5,694 bases of DNA from Chloroflexota bacterium. Its GTDB lineage: Bacteria; Chloroflexota; Dehalococcoidia; GIF9; UBA5629. Shown here in pieces: positions 1 to 5,493 of this stretch. How positions within the stretch are numbered: the first letter of the stretch is position 1; each line of letters opens with the position of its first letter. Made by a program: the position numbers and the translations under genes. Below the pieces are notes generated by a model. The model worked only from the letters and a program-made list of their open reading frames with translations. It was not told the DNA's origin and did not search any database. The stretch spans positions 1-5,694 of the forward strand of contig JAPLHM010000242.1 of NCBI GenBank assembly GCA_026389635.1, written 5' to 3'.

Positions 1-1184
1 TCATTTACATCCTTGAATAAATCAAGGTCAAGGGTCATGATTACCAGCATTTTTTTGTTGCGTTGTGCGTTGGCCAGCGCAATGCTGCAACGGTCAAAGA
101 ATAATGTCCGGTTGGGCAGGCCGGTCAGGGCATCATGCGTGGCCATCTCTAAAAGCTGCTGCTCCATCCTCTTACGCTCTGTGATGTCACCTATGCTCGA
201 CATGATGCAGGTTTCGTTGTTGATCGTAATCAGGTTAGCTGAAAAAATCCCGGTCAACACTTCCCCCGTCTTTTTCCGGAACTGATACTCCACCGCGTGT
301 ACCTCACGTCCCTGCGCTAACTCCTTGACAACGGCCAGGCGGTCTTCCTCCCTGACCCACAAGTGCAGATCAAGCGTGGTCTTCCCGAGGACTTCAGCAT
401 ATGAATACCCGGCGATATTCACAAAACCTTCGTTAACTTCGAAGATTGTGCCGTTGGACGGCCTGGTCAGGGTAATAGCATACGGGGATGAATGGAAGGC
501 CGCGGTGAATTTCTCTTCCTGGGCCTTGACGTCTGATAGCAAACGCCTGTTCACCATCAGGACCAGGCTGATGGTGAGGCAGACGCTGAGCACGATATAC
601 ACAGTAATGGCCAGCGCATCGACTGCGCCCGCTGTAAAGAAATCATTGTTTTGCCTCGGGAAAATAATTTGCAGGATGATCCTGACAAGGCTGAATGCAG
701 CGTAACACGCGAAGATTATGCCTGTGAGACCCGTCACCTGGCGCATCCCGGGGTCCACCCTGTGCAAGAGTAGCCAGCAGCACTGGAAGGTTAAGATCAT
801 TGACATTGCTGACAGTGCAATTTCCCGCGCCGTCAGATCCGGCTGAACCAGGCTGTAATAAGTTAATATGGCCGTAAACACAGCCAGTAGAACGTAGTTG
901 TGGATTTGCCGACCCTTTTTCCCGGTGAAGCGCTCCAGCCCGATGAAAATAATTAGTGCACCGGCCTGGATCATGACATTGGCAAGCATTATGGATACCA
1001 GGTCAGATACCAATCCGCGCAGCATAATCAATGCTGCCCCGGCTGCCTGTAAAATCATATCCACCAGCCAGAATGATATGCCTGCAAATCGTCCCCTGTT
1101 CTGACCCCATATGACCGCCACCGCACCAGCGCTTATAACGTTGATGATGACATATAGCAGCATCAGCGTCTTGATATCAGGCAT
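1..1184 (-). CDS. 7-TM / PAS / GGDEF diguanylate cyclase, 3' end cut by window edge
   Basis: Predicted membrane-bound diguanylate cyclase (2 GTP to c-di-GMP, cytoplasmic face). 394 codons are visible. Seven hydrophobic segments lie near residues 8-27, 34-55, 62-83, 97-113, 122-140, 151-175 and 187-211. A PAS fold covers about 221-340 and ends in the usual DITERK (333-338). The GGDEF domain then opens with MATHDALTGLPNR (347-359) and reaches the metal-binding LDLDLFKDVN segment (385-394), where the window ends. The GG[DE]EF motif and the I-site are therefore unseen and activity cannot be confirmed. The ATG at 1184 is chosen because GGAGAG (1193-1198) sits 8 nt upstream; a GTG directly before it (1187) is a weaker alternative, and an in-frame stop lies at 1200-1202. 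It starts 46 bp after the HD-GYP gene on the same strand with no terminator between them, so it is probably the second gene of an operon. The 7-TM module resembles those found before PAS-GGDEF and kinase domains in environmental bacteria, but I cannot name its family or ligand. Confidence 0.93.
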   Translation of the reverse strand, partial: MPDIKTLMLLYVIINVISAGAVAVIWGQNRGRFAGISFWLVDMILQAAGAALIMLRGLVSDLVSIMLANVMIQAGALIIFIGLERFTGKKGRQIHNYVLLAVFTAILTYYSLVQPDLTAREIALSAMSMILTFQCCWLLLHRVDPGMRQVTGLTGIIFACYAAFSLVRIILQIIFPRQNNDFFTAGAVDALAITVYIVLSVCLTISLVLMVNRRLLSDVKAQEEKFTAAFHSSPYAITLTRPSNGTIFEVNEGFVNIAGYSYAEVLGKTTLDLHLWVREEDRLAVVKELAQGREVHAVEYQFRKKTGEVLTGIFSANLITINNETCIMSSIGDITERKRMEQQLLEMATHDALTGLPNRTLFFDRCSIALANAQRNKKMLVIMTLDLDLFKDVN

Positions 1185-1230
1185 CACCAGTTCTCTCCAT
1201 CAGCTTGAGGTCATTTTCCTTTACTTTAAA

Positions 1231-3474
1231 TTATCCCTCGAATTTAAAACCCTGCTGCCTGAACAGCTTCAGGCAGATATCCGCTACATCAGGATCATAT
1301 AGCTTGCCCTTATTCACGGATATTTCTTCCAGTGCCTTATCGATACCCAGTGCAGGACGGTACGGGCGGTGGGAACTCATGGCTTCCACCACGTCGGCTA
1401 CCGCCAGTATTTTTGCCTCTACCATCATTTCTTCGCCTTTCAACCCGTTGGGGTAACCCGAGCCGTCCAATCTTTCGTGGTGCTGTAAGGCCATAATGGC
1501 GATGGGTTGGTCAAATTCCAAATCTTTGAGTATTTCATAGCTGCCTTCCACGTGTGTTTTTATCATTGCCCATTCGATATCCGAGAGTTTCCCCGGCTTG
1601 CTCAGGATATCCGCCGGCACATACATTTTTCCGACGTCATGGATGCTGGCAGCCATCATGAGGTGCTCAACCCGGGAATCGTCGAGCTTCATCTCCCTGG
1701 CGATGGCGCCCGCCAGTTCGGCCACCCGTCCCTGGTGACCCGAAGTGTAGGGGTCACGCATCTCCACGATTTTCGCCATAGTGTTTATGACGTCATGCAG
1801 TGTCTTATGTATGGTTTTGAAAGAAGCCTCGCGTTCATCCTCCGCCTTACGCTGCCCGGTGATATCGCGGCTGTAAACCAGGGCAGCGTATATCTTCCCC
1901 GACTGGTCGGCAAGCGGGATTTTATAAGTATCGTATATATGCATTGAACCGTCGGCCCAGGTTATTATGTTCCCGGGATTATGTACCGTTTTGCCCTGGA
2001 AAGCCTGGTTGTCATCGGCATGGAAGCCGCGTATGCCCTTATCCGGGTTGCCCAGGCACAACTCTTCGGCAAAAAAATCAGTGTCCGCCTTGTTTATCAT
2101 ATCCTGGGGAACAATATTCTGCGCCTCAGCAAAGCTCTTGTTGACCAGGAGAAATTTATGCTGCAAATCCTTGACGTACATCCAGTCGGGCGTAGAGTCT
2201 ATTACGCTCTGCAGCAGCAGCTTTGAGCGTAGTATCGCCTCCTCCGACCGTTTGCGGTCGGTGATATCCGCGATAATAAAGGTGCCGAGCCATTCTCCTG
2301 ACACTTTCTCCACTGCCATAGATACTTCAACAGGAAAATCTTCCCCCTGTTTTCGCCTGGCTGTTGTCTCAATCTTAGTACTCGACCTTTCTACCTGCCC
2401 CTCAAGTTTTTGCAGTTCACTGTTAAGCAACAGTGCGGATTCACGGGGTAATATCAGTTCCTGCAAATATGCCCCGATGGCTTCCCCTGACTTATAACCG
2501 AAAATCATCGCAGCCGCTGGATTCCATGTAAGAATCCGGCTTTGTTTATCGCAGGAAATGACGGCATAGGGAGCCATCTCAACCAGTGTTTTATAGTTAG
2601 TCTCCAGATAATTAAAGGACCTGGCAAACTCATTTTCCAGCGGTATCTGTTTGATATTTGATATACGGTATGCAACCAGTATCCCCACGAGCAGATAAGC
2701 ACATCCCAGGTATTGTGCCGCCCTGCCGACCCACCCGACCGGACTTCCCACAACTTTTTGGAAGAATACTACAATAAGTCCTATGGCAATAATGGCCAGG
2801 GCAAGACTAAACCAGTAGGTAAAATCTGCACGCGACCTGGAATATACTATGAGAAATATGACGGAGGAAATTGCAAATAACGCAGCCGCCGTCCCGAGTA
2901 CAAACTGCCGTAAGACGGTTGGGCCTGCACCCTGCACGAAAAACGTAGGTACAAGATTCTCATAAGACGCAATGCACAAAAATGACATGACAAGAAATAC
3001 TGCCAAATAGCATAGTCCGATGCGAAGTGCGCGATGCGAGGCTAAGTTATGCCGGGGCGCATTTATTAGAGAGGAAATGGCGGCTGCCACAAATAATATC
3101 GCTGCTAACAGTGCGCCTGAATTAAAAACTGTCACACTGGTGTTTAGTCCTGCATTCACATTTACTGCAATACCGGCCATTGACGCACCCAGGCCAAAAG
3201 CAACCATGCCGCACCCTATATAGAAAAGCCTCAACCGGCCACCGTCAGCATAGCTGCGCCATGCCAGGTAGGCGATAGTGAAAGGGATAAGCGCAATGAA
3301 TAGAATATTGAGGACTGCCAGTAAATAAGGCGGCTCAAAAGCTGTGCCCGTATCACTGGCCGAAAAGACGATGATCAAAACTATGAAGACAGGCAACGGC
3401 AGCAGCGCCAGGCTTTTCAGCCATCCAAACCCCTGCTTCCGCACCTCCGCATTGTTAAGCTGATCCTGTCTCAC
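1231..3474 (-). CDS. 8-TM / PAS / PAS / HD-GYP c-di-GMP phosphodiesterase
   Basis: Predicted membrane-anchored sensor phosphodiesterase of 747 aa that degrades c-di-GMP (to pGpG or GMP in the HD-GYP family). About eight hydrophobic helices lie at residues 20-38, 50-72, 83-103, 116-136, 150-170, 188-211, 218-239 and 250-270. PAS1 spans about 290-408 and ends in DITDRK (403-408). PAS2 spans about 415-543, is PAS_4-like (DWMYVKD at 430-436) and ends in SRDITGQRK. The HD-GYP domain covers about 556-745. Expected metal and catalytic residues are present: H580 (GHQGRV), H612-D613 (HDVGK, with K616), H641, H665-H666 and D694. The signature HHERLDGSGYP (665-675) is complete, so an active enzyme is likely. 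There is no GGDEF domain in this protein. The start is GTG at 3474, supported by GAGG at 3483-3486 (8 nt away); no in-frame ATG exists back to the stop at 3538-3540. It is divergent from the 4-TM cyclase gene and probably co-transcribed with the downstream 7-TM cyclase gene. Some HD-GYP proteins prefer 3',3'-cGAMP, and the sequence alone does not exclude that. Confidence 0.95.
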   Translation of the reverse strand: MRQDQLNNAEVRKQGFGWLKSLALLPLPVFIVLIIVFSASDTGTAFEPPYLLAVLNILFIALIPFTIAYLAWRSYADGGRLRLFYIGCGMVAFGLGASMAGIAVNVNAGLNTSVTVFNSGALLAAILFVAAAISSLINAPRHNLASHRALRIGLCYLAVFLVMSFLCIASYENLVPTFFVQGAGPTVLRQFVLGTAAALFAISSVIFLIVYSRSRADFTYWFSLALAIIAIGLIVVFFQKVVGSPVGWVGRAAQYLGCAYLLVGILVAYRISNIKQIPLENEFARSFNYLETNYKTLVEMAPYAVISCDKQSRILTWNPAAAMIFGYKSGEAIGAYLQELILPRESALLLNSELQKLEGQVERSSTKIETTARRKQGEDFPVEVSMAVEKVSGEWLGTFIIADITDRKRSEEAILRSKLLLQSVIDSTPDWMYVKDLQHKFLLVNKSFAEAQNIVPQDMINKADTDFFAEELCLGNPDKGIRGFHADDNQAFQGKTVHNPGNIITWADGSMHIYDTYKIPLADQSGKIYAALVYSRDITGQRKAEDEREASFKTIHKTLHDVINTMAKIVEMRDPYTSGHQGRVAELAGAIAREMKLDDSRVEHLMMAASIHDVGKMYVPADILSKPGKLSDIEWAMIKTHVEGSYEILKDLEFDQPIAIMALQHHERLDGSGYPNGLKGEEMMVEAKILAVADVVEAMSSHRPYRPALGIDKALEEISVNKGKLYDPDVADICLKLFRQQGFKFEG

Positions 3475-3486
3475 TCTTCCTGCCTC
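3475..3486 (-). promoter_or_regulatory. Ribosome binding site deciding the GTG start of the HD-GYP gene
   Basis: Read on the minus strand, GAGG (3483-3486) lies 8 nt before the GTG at 3474-3472. A second AGGA (3478-3481) is only 3 nt away. The first has the better spacing. With no upstream ATG in frame, this fixes the GTG as the likely start. Confidence 0.6.
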
Positions 3487-3523
3487 AATTTTACTTATAC
3501 TATGACAAAGCGACTTAAGATTA

Positions 3524-3552
3524 ATAATATCTAATAACTATCACGATTACAA
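3524..3552 (-). promoter_or_regulatory. Sigma-70-type promoter for the HD-GYP / 7-TM GGDEF operon
   Basis: On the minus strand a -35 TTGTAA (3547-3552, 4 of 6 consensus) and a -10 TATTAT (3524-3529, 5 of 6) are separated by exactly 17 bp. Transcription would begin near 3517, giving a leader of about 43 nt before the GTG at 3474. The region around the -10 is strongly A+T rich. This is a consensus match by eye and has no experimental support. Confidence 0.6.
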
Positions 3553-3559
3553 TCTGACG

Positions 3560-3577
3560 GCGATTACTTTTAATTGC
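3560..3577. repeat. Imperfect inverted repeat between the divergent promoters, possible operator
   Basis: GCGATTA (3560-3566) and TAATTGC (3571-3577) form 7-bp arms with one mismatch around CTTT. The element lies upstream of both -35 boxes, 8 bp from the minus promoter's and 20 bp from the plus promoter's, so a protein bound here could affect both genes. A direct copy of CGATTAC lies at 3544-3550, overlapping the minus -35. A short A+T-rich palindrome can easily arise by chance. Confidence 0.3.
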
Positions 3578-3596
3578 TGCCGACTGAATGAGGTTG

Positions 3597-3625
3597 TTGA
3601 CACTATGACCTGACCGTGATACAAA
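3597..3625 (+). promoter_or_regulatory. Sigma-70-type promoter with extended -10 for the 4-TM diguanylate cyclase
   Basis: A perfect -35 TTGACA (3597-3602) is followed after 17 bp by TACAAA (3620-3625, 4 of 6). A TG dinucleotide at 3617-3618 gives an extended -10 that could compensate for the weak hexamer. Transcription would start near 3632, leaving a leader of about 48 nt. The distance between the two opposing -35 boxes is 44 bp, so the promoters are separate but close enough for shared control. Confidence 0.65.
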
Positions 3626-3637
3626 TACTACATAGTC

Positions 3638-3653
3638 CGGGTCGGTGGATCCG
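3638..3653 (+). other. Possible small hairpin in the leader of the 4-TM diguanylate cyclase mRNA
   Basis: CGGGTC (3638-3643) can pair with GATCCG (3648-3653) in RNA through six pairs, one of them G-U, closing a GGUG loop. It begins just after the predicted transcription start and ends 11 nt before the Shine-Dalgarno sequence. I looked for the conserved core of the c-di-GMP-I (GEMM) riboswitch and did not see it, so this is only a candidate leader structure. Confidence 0.25.
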
Positions 3654-3664
3654 CATATTTACAG

Positions 3665-3671
3665 GGTGAGG
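3665..3671 (+). promoter_or_regulatory. Ribosome binding site deciding the GTG start of the 4-TM cyclase
   Basis: GGTGAGG (3665-3671) lies 8 nt before the GTG at 3680. The first in-frame ATG is codon 8 (3701), which has no comparable purine-rich site upstream, so the GTG is preferred. Confidence 0.6.
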
Positions 3672-3679
3672 CAAAGCTG

Positions 3680-5395
3680 GTGGCTATCGACACGAAGCAG
3701 ATGCCATTAATAAGGCAGCCCATTTTCAGGGACAAGCATTTTTATATATTGCTTGCTCTCTTCATCGCCTGCACTGTCGTTTACTACTTTGGTGAACTGG
3801 TCAATCTCTTGGGATGGGAAGCCCTGCGCTGGGACATCTTCTACACGGTACATGACCCGCACAGGATGCTTTTCCTGGTACCCATTTTGTACTCCAGCTA
3901 CTACTACAGGCTGCGCGGGGCCCTGCTGTCAAATATAATATCGTTGCTCATATTCCTGCCGCGCGCTTTTTTTATTTCCCCCTATCCTGATGCCACCTTG
4001 AGAATGGTCGCTTTTGTGATACTGGCAATTGTCATCAGCATGCTTGTAGTGCTCACTTTTAACGAAAGGGATAAAAGCAGGATATCGACCGATGTCTTAA
4101 GACGGTCGGAGGAAAAATACCGCATCGTCCTGGAGCAGATGTATGACTCATATTACGAGGTGGACATGGCCGGCAATTTTACCCTTGTCAATGATGCGGC
4201 ATGCCTTAACCTTGGCTATACCAGGGAAGAACTGATAGGGCATAACTTCCAAATCGTCCTGTCAGAAAATGAGGCGAACACGGTATTTCAAGCTTATCAC
4301 ACCGCATACGTATCAGGGGAGCCGAACAAGGGATTTGCTTTTGCGGTAAGACGCAAGGATGGCACTATCGGATTTGCCGAATCGTCGATCTCCCTGCGGA
4401 AAAACGAGCGGGGCGAAATTATCGGTTTCCGCTCTATCAGCCGCGATATCACTGAGCGCAAACAATCCGAGGAGGCGCTGCATAGCGCCGAGGAAAAGTA
4501 CCGCTCACTGGTAGAGAATATCAATGATATTTTTTACATTCTGGATAACCAGGGAAAGTTTACTTACATCAGCCCGGGAGTTGAACGCCTGACCATGTAC
4601 AAAATGAGCGAGTTAATCGGGAAACCCATTTTCCCGCTTATTCACCCGGATGACCTGCCGGGCCTATTAGAAAGTTTCAACCACCCGGTATCAGGCAAAC
4701 TGGTGCCCTGGGAATTCCGCATATTGGATAAAGACGGCAGGGTCATATTTGTGCGTGTATCAAGGCAGCTGCTATATAAAGATGGAAAGGTTATAGGCGT
4801 CACAGCCGTGATGACGGATATTACCGAACGCAAGCAGATGGAGCAAAAGCTCGAGGAGATGGCGACCCATGACTTCCTCACCGGGTTGCCAAACAGGGTC
4901 TTGCTGACAGACCGTTTCACCATGGCGGCGGCGCTGGCCCAGCGCAATAAAGACAGGCTGGCCATCATGTCGTTGGACCTGGACAAGTTTAAGACTATTA
5001 ATGATACGCTCGGCCACGAAGCAGGCGACCAGGTGCTGAAGACTGTCAGCACACGGCTTACTGCCATAATACGTGCCAGCGACACGTTAGCCCGCATCGG
5101 TGGAGACGAGTTTATACTGGTGATGCTGGAGACCGGCCACGCAGAAGACGCCACCACTATAGGCAATAAAATCCTTGATTCCTTCAGGGAGCCTCTTACC
5201 ATAGACGGTCAGCAATTAGTTCTGTCTACCAGTATAGGTGTTGCCGTCTACCCCGAAGACGCGCAGGACCTGGAAGCCCTGATTAAAAAATCTGATTCTG
5301 CCATGTATTACTCCAAGGGTCACGGCCGCAATCAATTCAAATTTTTCAGCGATGGCGATGTCCGTATGGGCGGAGATCATAAAAGCAACCCCTGA
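3680..5395 (+). CDS. 4-TM / PAS / PAS / GGDEF diguanylate cyclase
   Basis: Predicted membrane-bound diguanylate cyclase of 571 aa (2 GTP to c-di-GMP). Hydrophobic segments near residues 20-38, 63-77, 80-100 and 107-126 form a compact four-helix module rich in aromatic residues. PAS1 covers about 141-262, ending SRDITERK, and PAS2 about 269-385, ending TDITERK. The GGDEF domain covers about 392-556. It has THDFLTGLPNR (396-406), metal-site LDLDKF (432-437), guanine-contact N441 and D450 (ND...GHEAGD), the intact GGDEF motif (474-478), and RASD (465-468) exactly five residues before it, which is the canonical product-inhibition I-site. D450 matches the c-di-GMP-making type; cGAMP-making Hypr enzymes usually carry serine there. 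An active, feedback-inhibited enzyme is therefore expected. It starts at GTG with GGTGAGG 8 nt upstream. It is divergent from the HD-GYP gene, and its GGDEF start closely resembles that of the 7-TM cyclase. The sensed signal is unknown. The stop codon falls in the loop of a small hairpin. Confidence 0.96.
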   Translation: MAIDTKQMPLIRQPIFRDKHFYILLALFIACTVVYYFGELVNLLGWEALRWDIFYTVHDPHRMLFLVPILYSSYYYRLRGALLSNIISLLIFLPRAFFISPYPDATLRMVAFVILAIVISMLVVLTFNERDKSRISTDVLRRSEEKYRIVLEQMYDSYYEVDMAGNFTLVNDAACLNLGYTREELIGHNFQIVLSENEANTVFQAYHTAYVSGEPNKGFAFAVRRKDGTIGFAESSISLRKNERGEIIGFRSISRDITERKQSEEALHSAEEKYRSLVENINDIFYILDNQGKFTYISPGVERLTMYKMSELIGKPIFPLIHPDDLPGLLESFNHPVSGKLVPWEFRILDKDGRVIFVRVSRQLLYKDGKVIGVTAVMTDITERKQMEQKLEEMATHDFLTGLPNRVLLTDRFTMAAALAQRNKDRLAIMSLDLDKFKTINDTLGHEAGDQVLKTVSTRLTAIIRASDTLARIGGDEFILVMLETGHAEDATTIGNKILDSFREPLTIDGQQLVLSTSIGVAVYPEDAQDLEALIKKSDSAMYYSKGHGRNQFKFFSDGDVRMGGDHKSNP

Positions 5396-5404
5396 TTGGG
5401 GTTG
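5386..5404 (+). terminator. Weak terminator-like hairpin over the cyclase stop codon
   Basis: CAACCCC (5386-5392) and GGGGTTG (5398-5404) form a perfect 7-bp stem with a 5-nt loop. The TGA stop (5393-5395) lies within the loop. The sequence that follows has no run of T, so this is a poor intrinsic terminator and some readthrough toward the next gene is plausible. It may instead act as an mRNA 3'-end stabiliser. Confidence 0.35.
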
Positions 5405-5428
5405 AGTTCAATTATTGCGGTTACTGCC

Positions 5429-5456
5429 TTGACAGTGCAGCCATCATTAGTATAGA
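5429..5456 (+). promoter_or_regulatory. Sigma-70-type promoter for the acyl-CoA dehydrogenase-like gene
   Basis: A perfect -35 TTGACA (5429-5434) and a -10 TATAGA (5451-5456, 4 of 6) are 16 bp apart. Initiation near 5463 would give a leader of about 30 nt. The gene therefore probably has its own promoter and is not simply part of the cyclase transcript. Confidence 0.55.
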
Positions 5457-5465
5457 TTTCGCTGA

Positions 5466-5481
5466 TAAACTATTCAGTTTA
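5466..5481. promoter_or_regulatory. Near-palindrome just after the promoter, possible repressor operator
   Basis: TAAACT (5466-5471) and AGTTTA (5476-5481) are perfect 6-bp arms around ATTC. The element begins about 10 bp after the -10 box, covers the predicted early transcribed region and touches the Shine-Dalgarno sequence. That position is typical of a repressor roadblock. Genes of acyl-CoA metabolism are often controlled by TetR- or GntR-family repressors, but I cannot assign this sequence to any known regulator, and a weak RNA hairpin is an alternative. Confidence 0.35.
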
Positions 5482-5486
5482 AGGAG
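5481..5486 (+). promoter_or_regulatory. Strong Shine-Dalgarno sequence of the acyl-CoA dehydrogenase-like gene
   Basis: AAGGAG at 5481-5486 lies 7 nt before the ATG at 5494. It is the best ribosome site in the window and fixes the start. Its first base is also the last base of the near-palindrome at 5466-5481. Confidence 0.75.
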
Positions 5487-5493
5487 TTGTAAT

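Noticed and set aside
13..1104. Plus-strand open frames opposite the 7-TM cyclase gene
   Set aside because: The minus strand carries an uninterrupted membrane-PAS-GGDEF protein here, which explains the open frames on the opposite strand.
1185..1230. A promoter or terminator between the HD-GYP gene and the 7-TM cyclase gene
   Set aside because: The 46-bp gap shows no stem followed by a T run and no paired -35/-10 boxes on the minus strand, only a ribosome site, so co-transcription is the simpler reading.
1205..3223. Several plus-strand open frames of 60-176 codons across the HD-GYP gene region
   Set aside because: They lie antisense to a complete, motif-rich HD-GYP gene, lack ribosome sites and recognisable domains, and have compositions expected of frame shadows.
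3632..3679. A c-di-GMP riboswitch in the leader of the cyclase gene
   Set aside because: The predicted leader is only about 48 nt, too short for a GEMM-I aptamer, and the conserved core segments were not found.
4297..5202. Minus-strand open frames opposite the PAS and GGDEF regions of the complete cyclase
   Set aside because: They are antisense shadows. The longest (4642-5202) mirrors conserved GGDEF codons and has no domain of its own.
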